The position numbers and the translations under genes are program-made. Source: Phaeoceros laevis (Eukaryota > Anthocerotophyta > Anthocerotopsida > Notothyladales). Taken from it: a stretch of 42,951 bases of DNA. Within the stretch, counting starts at the first letter, position 1, and each line of letters opens with the position of its first letter. The DNA is taken from assembly GCA_049999765.1 (NCBI GenBank), contig JBNGIQ010006023.1, forward strand, positions 37,805 through 80,755, given 5' to 3'. Of this stretch, positions 1-16,363 are shown in pieces. Below the pieces are notes generated by a model, which saw only the letters and a list, made by a program, of their open reading frames with translations, ran no database searches and was not told the origin of the DNA.

Positions 1-1242
1 GGCACCAGTGGTTGCACACGCCTTCAGAAGGCAAGCAAAAGTAACATCGCTAGCCAAATTGAGGCTCACCTCCTCCATTTGTCCATACACAACAAGCGCC
101 TCTTGGCCGAGTCCATGCTGTGCATACCCAGCTATCAAGGCATTCCATGTCACCACATCCTTTGTGTCCATGCTGTCAAAAACCTGGCGCGCATCTTCCA
201 GCTCACCACATTTTGAATACACGTCCACCAGGCAGTTGCCAACAAACAAGTTAGTAGGATTGCCACTGTGCAACACATCAGAATGCACTATTCTGCCAGA
301 TTCCAAGTCGGCCGCAAATGCACAAGCTTGAAGGGCAGCTACAAAGACGTAACTATTCGCCTTCACTCCTGACCTACGCATCTCAAGGTAGAGTTGTATA
401 GCCTCCTTCGGTTTTCCGTACTTAGCATGTGCAGAGATTATGGAAGACCACATGAAGACATCTGGTTTCCTTACCCTATTGAACACATCTACGCCCTCCT
501 GTAGCCTACCTCCACATGCATACATGCGCAAGAGATGGTTTCCCAAAAATGTGTTGGATCCGTACCCAAGCTTGACAATGAGATCATCAAGTCGTCGCCC
601 CAACACCAGATTTTTGTCAGCCCCGCATATCCGAATGACTCTGCACAACAGAGAGGAGGACACACGAGATTGTTTCTCGGCCAAGACGATCAAAGCGTCC
701 ACTGCTGGACTTAGCTGCCCATTCTCACAAAGTTGTTCGATTACAGCCTGAGCCGTTCCGTACCCTTGGCACTCTGGCACCGTTGGAGCAGCAGCATTAT
801 GATGCAACAAGGGGTTGGATGTAGGTTGAGCAGACCGTCCAACCTGCTTGTCCAAGGCAGCCAGCTCCGCATCCACCGAGTCAGGCTTGTAGAAGTTGTT
901 CAGCCATATGGGCTCCTTGGACTCCTTGTGCCTGAAGTCGGGAGATCGCGCGCTCTTCTTGTTCGTCCTCCAGTCCCACCACAATGTGGGGTCCAAGAAA
1001 TACTGCCTCCACAACAACTCTTGTCGTTCTCCTGCACTGCTATTGTCCGATATGCATAGCTGGGCTGCTAAGCCACAGCACGGCACACATGTGCGGCTTG
1101 TGTAAATCCATTGCCTCGGAGGCACATTTAACCTCCCCTCCAGCTCCCGGGTGTGGGCCCGCCTCTCAGCTGCTGGCGGCCAAAACCGCTGATGTTGCAT
1201 CCCGTTGGTGGTGTGCAATGGTAGTTGGAGGAAATGCGCCAT
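1..1242 (-). CDS. PPR protein with N-terminal PDF motif (5' part; runs off left edge)
   Basis: The minus frame is open from the ATG at 1242 to the window edge (414 residues) with no stop; an in-frame stop lies just upstream of the ATG. Residues about 1-35 are basic and acid-poor at first, as expected for an organelle transit peptide. Residues about 75-120 contain a PDF motif as in plant OSB proteins: a WW-D core, then SPDFRHKES, then IWL. PPR repeats follow from about residue 195, including NHLLRMYA, VFMWSSIISAHAK, CLVDVYSKCGELEDARQVF and VVTWNALIAGYAQ, a PLS pattern. PPR proteins bind organellar RNA one base per repeat, and PDF motifs in OSB proteins bind single-stranded DNA. Whether both activities exist here is inference. 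No DYW domain can be judged because the 3' half is outside. The pseudogene at 36196-37645 is a close relative. Confidence 0.88.
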   Translation of the reverse strand, partial: MAHFLQLPLHTTNGMQHQRFWPPAAERRAHTRELEGRLNVPPRQWIYTSRTCVPCCGLAAQLCISDNSSAGERQELLWRQYFLDPTLWWDWRTNKKSARSPDFRHKESKEPIWLNNFYKPDSVDAELAALDKQVGRSAQPTSNPLLHHNAAAPTVPECQGYGTAQAVIEQLCENGQLSPAVDALIVLAEKQSRVSSSLLCRVIRICGADKNLVLGRRLDDLIVKLGYGSNTFLGNHLLRMYACGGRLQEGVDVFNRVRKPDVFMWSSIISAHAKYGKPKEAIQLYLEMRRSGVKANSYVFVAALQACAFAADLESGRIVHSDVLHSGNPTNLFVGNCLVDVYSKCGELEDARQVFDSMDTKDVVTWNALIAGYAQHGLGQEALVVYGQMEEVSLNLASDVTFACLLKACATTGA

Positions 1243-1476
1243 TGCTACCTCTGCCAAAACTGGAGCACTTGGCTATGGCGGACCTCGGACTGGCAAAGTG
1301 TTATCCAGGTCAGCTGTAACGCGGCAATAAGCTTTCTGCGCCGGATATAACAGTAACGAGGAATATTCTAGATCTTAAACCTGATCATGACGTCAGCAGA
1401 AATACTCCACATGAAAATGGAGCAGCCCACCACCTTCAGTTGTTTGTAGTACGTACTTTCTACCTGCTGGGTGTGA

Positions 1477-1512
1477 CTAGGAAAAGGTCCCGTGGGCTCA
1501 CCTTTTTCCTAG
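1477..1512. repeat. Inverted repeat (hairpin), 12-bp arms
   Basis: CTAGGAAAAGGT is followed by an 11-base loop and its complement ACCTTTTTCCTAG, with one extra T. Function is unknown; it may be a remnant of a small transposable element. Confidence 0.75.
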
Positions 1513-1763
1513 AAAGGCGAAGCAGTGACGCACTCATGAACCCAGTCAACCGACTCGTCTAGTGCTGTACTTGTAGGCTAGCCAGCCAAGTCTTCTAGAA
1601 GTCTTCGAGCTTCCTTGATCTTCCTACTACTATAGCTACCTTGATCCGTGTGCGGCTGTAAAGTAGGGGGAAAATGTTACCCGCTATCAGCAGTGATTCA
1701 GCACTCTTCCAAAACGACAACCAACCCATCCATGGACCATGTCCATGTCTCTCCTCACATCCC

Positions 1764-1803
1764 TATGCCCATGCCTCTGACAGCGGCCGGGGGCATGGGC
1801 ATA
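1764..1803. repeat. Inverted repeat (hairpin), perfect 12-bp arms
   Basis: TATGCCCATGCC and GGCATGGGCATA are perfect complements around a 16-base spacer. The surrounding 1730-2000 is rich in CATG/CCATG words, which also occur at 16600-16690. Confidence 0.75.
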
Positions 1804-2252
1804 CGGAGATCGCCACCCGAGCGACCTGAGCGGGGCCCACCTCTGGCCCAAGTGGCCCGAGGGTGTTTGTGGTTTGTTCGCGATAAACCTCCCTCCCTAC
1901 TGTATGGTGGTGGAGGGCCTCGCCGACTGGGTGTAGTGCGAGCATGTCCCCAGCAGCATGGGGCATAGATGGGACATGCCCTATCATGCATGGAGAGTGG
2001 TGGGTCCCAACCTTGACCGGTCAAGGTCTGGATGCCCCCACCATCCTCCTCACAAAGCTTGTTTCTCCGCACGCGTCATTTTGCGTCTCGTGTTTTGTGG
2101 CCCGGTTTGTACACCCGAGAATGTAGCTTCCTCCTCATCCTCCTCCTTGGGCAACGCAGAATGTCGAAGCCCTTCCATTTGGAACTGCCGGTCGCCGCCA
2201 GCTTGCAAGGACCACCTATCCTGGCAAACCATTAGCTGAAATTGTGTCGGAA

Positions 2253-7018
<4,766 letters not shown>

Positions 7019-7838
7019 AATCGTCATAGGCTGGTTTGGGAGTAGATTGATTGCCAAATGGGCAAGTTTTCTACATGAATCTGGCACAGGGCACCTGCCT
7101 CATTGGTAGAGTCTGCTGATTGATGGACAATTGCATGCGCAGCATGAGCAGGTAGCTTTAGTGTGGCAGGCAGCTTCGTGGATGGATGCTCAGAAGGTGT
7201 AGTTTTGATGGACTGTATTGTTGATGGTCATGCCCGGCCTTGTTAATCCTGAAGAGAACAATGGTATAAGGTGACTTCCTTAAGCTTCAGTTTGCGCAGA
7301 CCAGTCTGCGAAGCATCCGCACAAAGCATGATACCTGGTACCAAATGTTCATGAGGGAGATGACGTGACATTCTACTGGGCATTGCAGCTGCTAATCAAT
7401 TTTGTCTTGTACTTGAGATGGCCGTCATGACTCCGACACCAGGACCGGGCCGAGGTCAGTGCCGTGGAGAACACAAAGCGCTCAGACATGGACCCCTACC
7501 TACCTCACCCAGTGCTACGGCATACGCGTATGAAGATGGTCCAGGTCTGCTCTTGATGCAACCAGCCTGGGCCATTTTAACAAGCATCGCTATTTCATGA
7601 ATTCCTAGCTTGCTTCAGATGCGACAAGTCCTGGACGGCAGACGAAGCTTCGTCTCAACTACTACTGCGATTCGTGTTTTTTTGCCGTGTGGTGTGTGGT
7701 ATCCACACCAAACAAGAATGTACAATCCTCCTCCTCCTTTTCCATGTCCTGCTGAGCAACTCCATGCGAAATCTGGAAGCCCTTCCATTTGTCGGCCGGA
7801 CACGGCACGCAAAGGACCAGTTGTTCACAGTGTGAGAA
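7019..7838. other. Intergenic, between tandem kinase copies
   Basis: No gene is seen. The 3' part (about 7660-7838) is homologous to the leader of the upstream kinase and includes a CT-rich stretch at 7725-7745. Confidence 0.65.
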
Positions 7839-10135
7839 ATGGCGTCGTGTGGCCTTGCAATTTGGCCATGGCTTCTTCTGTTGCTCACCGCTACCATCTC
7901 CTTCAGTTTCATCAGTGCAACTATCCAAGAAGGTGCTAGCTTGGAGTGCTAAAGCTCTCATGGAGCTGTTCAATTTGATCAATTCATGAGTCTGCAAAGT
8001 TTCCGACGCATTGGCTTGTAGTTCTGATTAGACCAACGTACGGAGCGATTCTGAAGATTCATGAACTTTGCTGCAGGAGAAGCGTTGTATTCTATGATGA
8101 AGCAGTGGAAGGGGCCCGGGGATATCAACGGCCCCATTTTCCCGACCTGGACATTAGGTGGAGACCCGTGCGTACAGCGCTGGGAAAATGTCACATGCAA
8201 CACTGATGGCAGCGTCGTCAAATTGTACATACAATGTGGGATTGGATGAATGATCTATTTTGAGCTCAGCTCAATGGAGGTGAGCACTTCAACCCTTTTC
8301 TTCAAAATCTGCAGGAACGTGAGCAATCGTGGGATAGAGGGAGGATTTCCGCAACAAATTGGGCTACTGACCCGCCTTGAAGTGCTCGACTTGAGCAATT
8401 TCCTGCGATCTGGGAATCGGACCATGAACAAGCTCACTGGCCTTTTGCCGGATTCGCTCGCCAGCTGCGTGAATCTGAGAAGCCTGTGAGCTGCGCATAT
8501 TTCCAATAAGAGAGCAGTACTGAAACTATTCCATCATTTTCTGGTGCTGATCGATTTTCGCATATGTTCAGGAACATCAGCTTTCAGGGATGGGCGATAC
8601 CATTCCCTCGTGTGGTAACAAAACTGGCCCATCTCGAAGAATTGTGAGTCCTCTTTCAAGTTTTCAACAAGGTTGGCATAATTAATAGTAACTCTACACT
8701 TCCAGGGACAGCAGCGCAGCCGCAATTCTTTGAACAGTCTATTGATGATGGACACACCTGCATGTGTCTGCAGTTGGGCTTTTTCTTCAAATCTGACAGG
8801 GCCTATTCCTGACGATTTCTTTCGACTCTCAGGAATGACCTCAGTGTAGGTCTTTTCCCCAACCAAGCTTCTGGGTCGCTAGAAAGTTTATCCCAACTTT
8901 CAGTACTGACAACAAAAAAGCATGCATTTTTTTGTTTCAGGGACCTGGGAAACAACAATCTCGTGAACTCTCCCTCCGGAAATGTCCTGGAATCGTTCGG
9001 CAACTTCAAACATCTGGAGTGGAATCCGATGTAAACTTCTCCGCATAGCTTTCTTTCCAGCTTTACATACAAATTGAATTAAGTGGTGGATTACGATCTT
9101 TCTGACCCCAAATGTAGTTGTGGAGGTTTCTAGTTTTACACATGATCATGTCGGATCAATAACTGCAGGTCCTTGTACTACAATAATTTCAGCCAGACCC
9201 TACCCCAGGTGCTCGGCACCCTCGAAAATCTGACACACTTGTGAGCTTGATTGGTTGATTGCTTGACCAGAAGCAGCTTGTTTGCAATTTGGATAGCTTT
9301 TTCATGTTCACGGCACTAACCTAAAGGCCTCGACTGATTCTTGCCTGACAGCCATCGAAGCGCTTGCCTCCTGAACTCCTTGTTGGAATGGTGTGTGTGC
9401 AGCAACTGTCACCATTGTGAGCTGTATGGCGGTCTTCCAGACAGTTTCTCGAACCTGAAAAATCTTAGAAATGTGTAAGCGGCTTGCAATTGCTGGAGGT
9501 TTAGAATCATCACTTCATGATAACTGGTTGCTGTAGACCTGTTGACTTATCTTCTCAAAGCTCCATTGGCACACTCATCAACAACTTGTACTTCTATGGC
9601 AGGACTTTGCATTTCAATTCTTTTACGGGCTCCATCCCAGATTCTTGGAAGAACATAAAGACCATGAGCAATCTGTGAGTGTCTACTGATCAGTTGTGTT
9701 GCATACCTACCATGCCGTAGACATGTCATGAATGACTATCTACCATCTTTTTGGGTACAGAGGTGACATGGATCCCTGCATGCAGGCGGATTGACAGCAA
9801 TTTCATCTATGACGCCTTTCCTGAGTGGGTGTTGGCCGAATGGCCTTTGTTAGATACCTTGTGAGTACTCCCTACATGTATATTCATGCCACGTATGTAC
9901 GCCAGTTTAGCAAAAAATCGTGGGCTAACTGGCCATGCCGTTCAAGATCAGTTGCTCACGATGATTGTTCATATGATGAGGCAGGTTTCTCAGCAGGAAT
10001 TTGCTCTACAACACGCTCTCGAATATTTCAACACTTCAACAAACGTTCAACATCAGTTCCCGCTTCGACGTTCTGTGAGTCACCCTTCTCTCTCTTTCGC
10101 TTACTCGTCATAACTGGAACATACGGGACTACCTT

Positions 10136-10273
10136 AGTGTTTATTGCAACCGGGCAAGGTCTGAAGTTTTTGAAGTTCACTAAAACCTCAAGTGCTGAAC
10201 CTCAAGTGTTTATTGCATCCGGGCAAGGTCTGAAGTTTTTGAAGTTCACTAAAACTTCAAGTGCTGAACCTCA
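10136..10273. repeat. 69-bp tandem duplication in intron 11 of the kinase pseudogene
   Basis: Two nearly identical 69-bp units start AGTGTTTATTGCA at 10136 and 10205, followed by shorter repeats of CTGAACCTCAAGTG up to about 10294. The sister gene has no such repeat. The expansion sits directly before exon 12, the first exon with a nonsense codon. Confidence 0.85.
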
Positions 10274-10609
10274 AGTGCTGAACCTCAAGTGCTGTGCCGT
10301 AGCCGATGAGATTGTAACTACCTGCTGGGGATCACACCTTGTAATGAGGGTAATCTATGCAACGAGCGCATGTAAGCTTTACTGGAGCACCTTCCAAGAG
10401 CCATAAGCTCTTGGTCCCTAGCTGGAGAGTTTCTCAGCTCATTTTAATCTTGCGTCGCCTTTCCCTCCAGTTTGTTCAAGACACGAGAAACCAGTGTCCC
10501 CCTCCCCAGCTTCAACTTTGCAACCAACTGCTACTCGCATGCAACCAAGTAAGAAGAAGATGCCGTTGCTGAACGGTGTGGGCAATCACACAGTCTCCTC
10601 TGTGAACCG

Positions 10610-10646
10610 TTTTACCGAACTCTTTTACCGAACCCTTTTACCGAAC
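10610..10646. repeat. Triplicated TTTTACCGAAC in exon 13 of the kinase pseudogene
   Basis: Three copies of TTTTACCGAAC at 13-bp spacing (10610, 10623, 10636) replace the segment that encodes the Cys-rich juxtamembrane block in the intact sister. The spacing is not a multiple of three. Confidence 0.85.
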
Positions 10647-12846
10647 TGTTGTGAATGCGGGGGCTTGCCCAAAATGTCCGACGGGCCAGAGTTTGGTTTC
10701 TCCAGCCTCACAAGACTGCATATGTGGCTACCCATGTAACTGTTTCTTCTTAGCCTCGAGAGCTAGAGAATCGTCTCTGTTTTTCTATGCCCTTGGGTCT
10801 CAACTTGTTGACTGGACTCGGCGTTCTTTAACGTGCAGCAAAGGGAAGCAGGCACCAGGGGGTGCGCATAGATGCAGTGGTTGGCGGTGTGGTAGGCCTG
10901 GTGCTGCTGTTTGTGCTCATTCTGCTGCCAGTCATCTGGAAGAAAAGAAAGTCTTTCGTCATACTTGATATATTCACAGGCAACCGATCCCCAAAATCTG
11001 AGCAAGTACATAACACAGTTGCAATATATGTCCTTGCATACAGCAGCACAACTTCTCAAGTTGTAGGAACGATAGAAGTTCAGTACATGCTTTATGTTCT
11101 AACCGAGCATTTTGTGTCCAGATGCCGATGACTGCGAGGTCCCACAAGGAGTTACCAGGTTCGGTGTTCAGGATTTGGCTGGAATGACTCACGATTTCCA
11201 TGACGACCACCTTATCGGTCAAGGAGGCTTTGGGAAGGTTTTCTACGGAACCCTAGATAATGGGAAGAGGGTAGCCATCAAGCGTGCCTCTGTGGGTAGT
11301 GTTCAAGGGATCGCTGAATTTCGCAACGAAGTCGTCCTCCTCAGCAGATTGCACCACCGCAACCTTGTTCGACTGGAAGGCTTTTGTGAGGAAGGGGACT
11401 CGCAGGTACTCCAAGGTCACCTAGTCATCACAGTTTTCCAAGTGCACTTGGTCTGGATATCAACCATGCTGAGATGAAACTGCTGCTGCTTTTGAGTAAT
11501 CAGATCCTGGTGTACGAGTTCATGCCGAAGGCAACTTAGCTACTCACTTGCGTGCTTCTGGTAAGATGAGCTTGCTTCAAGTTGGTGAAGTCAGGACTCA
11601 CTTTGAGCTTTCATTCTCTTGTTGAAGTGGTCTCAACCCAGTTCTTCTTCTTGCTGTGCAATGTGCTTACAGAGACCACCACACCTCTACATTGTTACAC
11701 AAGGCTGGAAATAGCACATTGTGTTGCGCAGGGCTTGGAGTACCTGCATTCCTTTGCTGTGAGCACAGAGCATGATCATGACTAGCTTTAGAGTGAGTAT
11801 GCACGTGCAAAAGGTTGAAGCCTCTCATATAACCTTGAGAGCTCTGGATGTGCAGGAGCCTCCGGTGATCCACAGAGATGTTAAACCTAGCAACATCTTG
11901 CTGGACGAAAACATGGTGGCCAAGTTAGCCGACTTTGGCATCTCCAAGGAGTCAGCTGAATTTGAGACTCATGTCTCGACAAGGCCAGCAGGAACTGCGG
12001 GGTATGGGAAGAAAAAAGTGCTGATCGCGGCTGCCTGGCTTCTCAACAGAATCCCACATGTGGAGCTTTCAGACACCCAATCACCTCATCACATGTGATA
12101 ACATGTATAAATTGGGTTGCAGATACTTGGATCCAGAATATTTTTTGAGGAGGCAGCTGACCACAGCAAGCGATGTGTATGCCTTCGGAGTGGTTCTTCT
12201 TGAACTCATAACGGGCCAGGCAGCCATCGACCATAAACGAGAAGAGGAATTTACAACCTCATTGAATGGGAAAGTTGTAAGCTATCTCTAGATCTTGACA
12301 CTTTGGACATGCATGCCTCCACACCACCACATGTTGGCTGCCCAGTAGTATTTAAAACCATCTGATGATTGTCTTGATGCCTGCAGGCCAAGAAGCGATT
12401 CCGAACAGCAGGCATCATCTCCATCATCGACCCACATATCGATGGCGCTTATTCAACAAAGGCTTACCATGGCCTTGCACAACTTGCTCTGAGATGCACC
12501 AGCTTCAACAAGGGAGACCGGCCATCCATCAAGGCAAGTGAGGCTAAACATTGAGAGTACTTACCGTTTCATCAGAATCTCATATACCTTGAGCCTCCCA
12601 TAGAGGTCTGAACCGTGTTGGTGGCTGCAGACTGTACTGGCCGATCTGGTCCCGCTCCTGGAGCTGCAAGCTCAGTGCACACCAACTTTCCCGTCACCAA
12701 ATATTAATGCTAGCGTTGGACGGGGAGTAGGTGATGCGGATCCTCTGCTAGTTTTTACAAGCAGGAATATGTCCGACAGCAGCAACAGGTGGCCCGACTC
12801 AACGACGTCGACAGAATGGGAAATCAAAGTGTCAGGCCCACGATGA

Positions 12847-14066
12847 AACCGTGGTCATGTGGTATGCATACGTAGAATAATAGGAGTAGATTGCCAATTG
12901 GCATAAATTCCACACTAGCTTACAAAGTGGAGGCGAAGTTTCACATTACCTGACAGTCAGATTGTGTGATGGTTAAGCCTGCTGCTATGATCCCATCATG
13001 ATCAGAAAATGTGGCAGCAGGAGCTTAATTTTATCGCCTGTGATCTTTTGAACACCTTGCAAGTTACTTCCCGTCTGGAAGCAAAGGAAAAATGACAGTG
13101 TGGAAGACGAAGGCGTCGAAACTACAACTTGAGAGAGGTGATAGTAAAAATTCTATGAAGCATGTCCAACAAGCCGTTAGTTTGCTGGTTTTCGCCTCAT
13201 GTTCGTGGTTGCTCGCCTGCACTTTTCCTACCATCGACGCCAAGTTGTATGTCAACACTCGTAATTAGGGACGGACCTTTACTTTCGAACCACAGAGAAT
13301 GACGCCATCTATCAGCAGCTGGCACTTGTAAAGTGCTCTCATTGTCACATTTGTAGGAGTCTACTGACATGGTCATGTACAGGAGACAGGTCTGAATCAG
13401 AAATATATAGCTTCTGTACTAACTAGTCAGGCCCATTCCCAAGGTCATGACTTGGAGAGCTTAGAGCGGTCAGCTTAGAGCAGAAAGTATCACTTGGAAA
13501 GCTTACTGGAAGGAGCAAAACACGCAACAATTGAATATGCATATGCAGAAGGCTTTTCAGTTGGCTAAATATATCCAAACTGTTTCCGACGGATCAGATG
13601 GCTATGGTCTGTTTCATATGCAAGTGGCAAACTTGTGCAGAACATTGATCCTGCTGCTTTCCTATATTAGCTGCAGGTGAACGAACTGGGACATGGATTC
13701 CATGGAATACTGTCGGATGGTTTACAGAATATTTGATGCAGTGGTCAGTGCCCATCAAGTGGCGACATCTGGTTCCCATCTAACGGTAAGATCTTGTTGC
13801 AACAAGATCGTTACTGTCGACACAAGCAAGATACATTGCTGTACGGGTGGTCAAACCATTTTTTATTCAGATTTTGCTAGGTGTACGCCTCCAGAATACA
13901 GTTTTGGGTTGTACAATCAATCTTGAGCCATGGTTTTCGGTGGTAGTTTTCACAACAAAGATAAACATACGTGTATGCGAACCTGGCTAACACGAGGACG
14001 AGTTCCGATCATAATCTTTTGAGCTAATCGAGCTAGCGCTGTTCAAAATCTCGTGACTTGGAGAGC
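12847..14066. other. Intergenic; 20-bp palindrome
   Basis: No coding signal stands out on either strand. A perfect palindrome, GATCTTGTTGCAACAAGATC, lies at 13790-13809. The region separates the kinase pair from the convergently oriented secreted-protein array. Confidence 0.6.
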
Positions 14067-15201
14067 TTAAAGCAGTCCCAGCACCAACTCCAGCAATCCA
14101 ACGACGCCGTTGTAGGTGCAAAACTTGCTAGGAACGCCGAGTAGACCTTCCAGCAGGCCCACATCGAGGTCCAGATGCAGTCCCAGAGCCGTGCTCTTCC
14201 CCCACCATTGCTTCTTGCCGCTGCTCAGCTCGATTTCGAGATACAGCAAAGCGCCATTGCCGTTGTCGCCCCAGATGCTCTTCACGCCGACGATCTTCTC
14301 CACAAGTCCCAGCACAGCCCCCACGAGCCCACCGACGTTCAAGTCCAGCACCTGCACACAAGAAACTCATCTTGAGCAGTGCTGTTCGCACTGTCGACAG
14401 TGAACATTCACCTGAATGAAGGAAGCCTAGCTAGCTGGCTAGGCACCACCAACATCGAGCAACATGCGGGAATGCATCTCTCTTACCACAGACTCGTTCA
14501 GCGACAGTCGACGCAACTCGAGATCTACCTACGTACCTTAACAGTGACGTCGGCATCGACGAGGGCGGAGCAGTGCTTGGTCGATTTGAGCGGGAGGTTG
14601 GCGACGAGCAGCAGCGGCGACAAACCATACAGTTCGGCGTACAGCACGTCGATGCACAGAATGTCGAGGTCTGCACTCAGGTAGACCTTGATCTGCCTCA
14701 GCAGCGGCTTCAAAAGGCTGGTAATGAGGTCGTCGACGTAGCACACCTCGCCCGGATGGTGCGTCCCCCAGGTGGTGGTGGTCGACAGAAGCTTGCGCTG
14801 CTGCTGCAACAACAACATCATCAGTGCAAATCCTCAGTCAAGTGCTCTATTGAATTTCCAGGCCGTGAGTTCACTCAAGTTTCCGCCTTGTGAAATGTTC
14901 GGCCGAGTTTCAAGATGATTCGATCGATCGATACAGTACCTGCACCATGGAAGTAGTCCTGGCCGCATCCGCAACAGACGAGCCCACAATCTGCAGGCAT
15001 CAAACACCATTTTCAAGAAGCAACCTCGTCAGGACTGATCTGATGTCGCATTCAGTACCCTTGCTTGCAATTGCTTGCTCCAATCGCGTCCTTCACGGGC
15101 AACAATTGGCAACAGCAAGGAACGCAGTACTTCCTGAACGGAGTCCGTGCCCAGCTTACCAGAAGGAGCAGCAGAGCTGCCAAGGTCCGGGGAGCCGCCA
15201 T
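14067..15201 (-). CDS. Unrecognised small secreted protein, array member A (4 exons)
   Basis: Exons in coding order: 15160-15201, 14940-14990, 14537-14803, 14067-14351; 645 nt, 214 residues. Each junction has a GT donor and AG acceptor, and lengths match member C exactly (42, 51, 267, 285), which supports the model. Exon 1 encodes MAAPRTLAALLLLL, a signal-peptide start. Exon 3 has LLKPLLRQIKVYL and CIDVLYAELYGLSPLLLVA. Exon 4 has VGGLVGAVLGLVEKIVGV, then GKKQWWGKSTALGL and PSKFCTYNGVVGLLELVLG. Cysteines are few and spaced apart. Glycine/valine/leucine-rich stretches alternate with short charged ones, suggesting a beta-rich secreted or membrane-associated fold. I do not recognise the family. 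A TATA box lies about 135 bp upstream. Confidence 0.82.
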
Positions 15202-15334
15202 AGCTGACAGTGAGCTCGTCCTCGGGAGCTGAAGGAAGGAAGCACTCCAGATGGGCAGCGGACTCAGAGGAGGAGGCTCGAGGCGGCAGGAGCAAGAAAA
15301 AGAAGCGGATGAGAACCGCTGGTGGATGGACGGG

Positions 15335-15373
15335 ATTTATACGGTGGCTGCTCGTCTCCTTGCCCCGCACGTG
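15335..15373 (-). promoter_or_regulatory. Core promoter of member A: TATA box and G-box
   Basis: On the minus strand TATAAAT lies at 15341-15335, about 135 bp before the start codon, leaving a leader of about 100 nt. A CACGTG G-box lies at 15368-15373, just upstream. Member C has CTATAAG at nearly the same distance. A G-box suggests bZIP/bHLH control, which is inference. Confidence 0.6.
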
Positions 15374-15834
15374 TCGCTGACTCTTTCGGATGTCCTCGGT
15401 TGCGCCAACGCCTGTCCCCGAGAAATGCGCCTCAAGCCCTGGCGATGACATGCACACCTTGCAAGAGGCGTCCAGATGTGTGTAAAATAAAGCTTCGTTA
15501 TAACCAGCCACGGTGGCTTGCTTATTTTATCCAGCCACCAGCACTCTACAGGTAGCACCATCTCTGACACACATGCAGCCCTTCAGACCTTGCACCTGGC
15601 TCGCTCACTTGAGTACCAAGCGGCCTTTTTTTTTCTCGCGTTAAGGATCCTTGAAGGCTAATAAGCCTGGACCTGCCTGGTCCAAGGAGAATATTACTGG
15701 CAATTCGGAGACAGTGTTGCTTGAACCAAGCAACCTCGCGCCAGGATGTTCATTCATCGTTCAGTAGTAGTAGGACGATTATGGTGTTCAGCCAACTCCA
15801 CATGGGAATTGAGCACCCCGTCGGGTTCCAATAA

Positions 15835-15852
15835 ACACACACACACACACAC
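15835..15852. repeat. (AC)9 microsatellite
   Basis: Uninterrupted AC dinucleotides, just inside the left inverted end of the possible TIR element. Confidence 0.9.
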
Positions 15853-15936
15853 CAAGTCAATCTCATATCAGCACTTTTGGGAGGTTTCGTAACTTAAAAT
15901 TTCAACTCAAGTCACCCAAATTGACCAATTGACCCA

Positions 15937-16137
15937 ATGTCGAAACCTTTGCAATCCAAAACTTTAGACAGAGTGCAACCAGCACAGCAAAACGTTTGCT
16001 TACAAGTGCTTCACATTTGGGAATTGATTTCTAAAGTTTATTCTCTGACACTGCCAGATGTCGACAGCGAAACAGGTCCTCTTGTTAACTGGATAAGAAG
16101 TGTGGATGCATATGCCAAAACTCCAAACAGTGAGTAG
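15937..16137 (+). CDS. Small ORF, uncertain
   Basis: ATG-initiated, 66 codons, with amino-acid composition unlike low-complexity noise (HIWELISKVYSL, LVNWIRSVDAYAKT). It ends at AGTGAGTAG, where GTGAGT could instead be a splice donor, so it may be an exon fragment of a larger or relic gene. It lies within the possible TIR element. No family is recognised, and it may not be coding. Confidence 0.2.
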   Translation: MSKPLQSKTLDRVQPAQQNVCLQVLHIWELISKVYSLTLPDVDSETGPLVNWIRSVDAYAKTPNSE

Positions 16138-16363
16138 CTATTTTAGACGGCTCGGTGGCTATTGTGGTACTGTACTGTCCATGTTCACTAGGCCAATGCA
16201 AGTGCCCCCACAAGTCATATCCCATCAGCAACTCTCAGAGCTGCAGATTACATGTATATAAATATTGCGGAATTTCAATACGGAAGGTCCTGGCAGCTCC
16301 CAGCCCGAGGCCAGTACCACTGGCTAGCGCTCTGGCCGGCCCTTTCGGGGGCCAGTACACCGT

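Larger units (their letters stand above)
1243..2252. other. Divergent intergenic region between PPR and receptor kinase
   Basis: No gene is visible. The region separates two divergently transcribed genes and so should hold both promoters. It contains two strong hairpins, listed separately. The last 200 bp (about 2075-2252) resemble about 7660-7838 upstream of the second kinase copy (a shared AGCCCTTCCATTTG block and CT-rich leader), so the 5' leader was duplicated with the gene. Confidence 0.7.
7839..12846 (+). pseudogene. Decayed tandem copy of the LRR-VIII-1 receptor kinase
   Basis: All 21 exons of the upstream gene can be found in order: 7839-7932, 8077-8224, 8315-8485, 8572-8643, 8774-8845, 8941-9030, 9169-9240, 9403-9474, 9603-9674, 9786-9860, 9985-10074, 10303-10371, 10471-10735, 10839-11005, 11122-11405, 11504-11560, 11673-11758, 11856-12001, 12123-about 12276, 12387-12533, 12631-12846. 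The first 11 exons stay in frame. Lesions then accumulate: TGA at 10307-10309 where the sister has Trp; TAA at 10550-10552 where it has Gln; a repeat-expanded, frameshifted stretch at 10610-10646; loss of one base at the exon 14 donor; a one-base deletion near 11530 in exon 16; an altered exon 19 end; and a GC donor after 12533. HRD, DFG and GTAGY remain readable, so decay looks recent. A truncated secreted LRR ectodomain from exons 1-11 is conceivable. Confidence 0.85.

Noticed and set aside
10307-10552. That the nonsense codons in the second kinase copy are intronic and the gene is functional
   Set aside because: No alternative acceptor restores frame at exon 12, and further independent frameshifts occur at exon 14/15 and exon 16.
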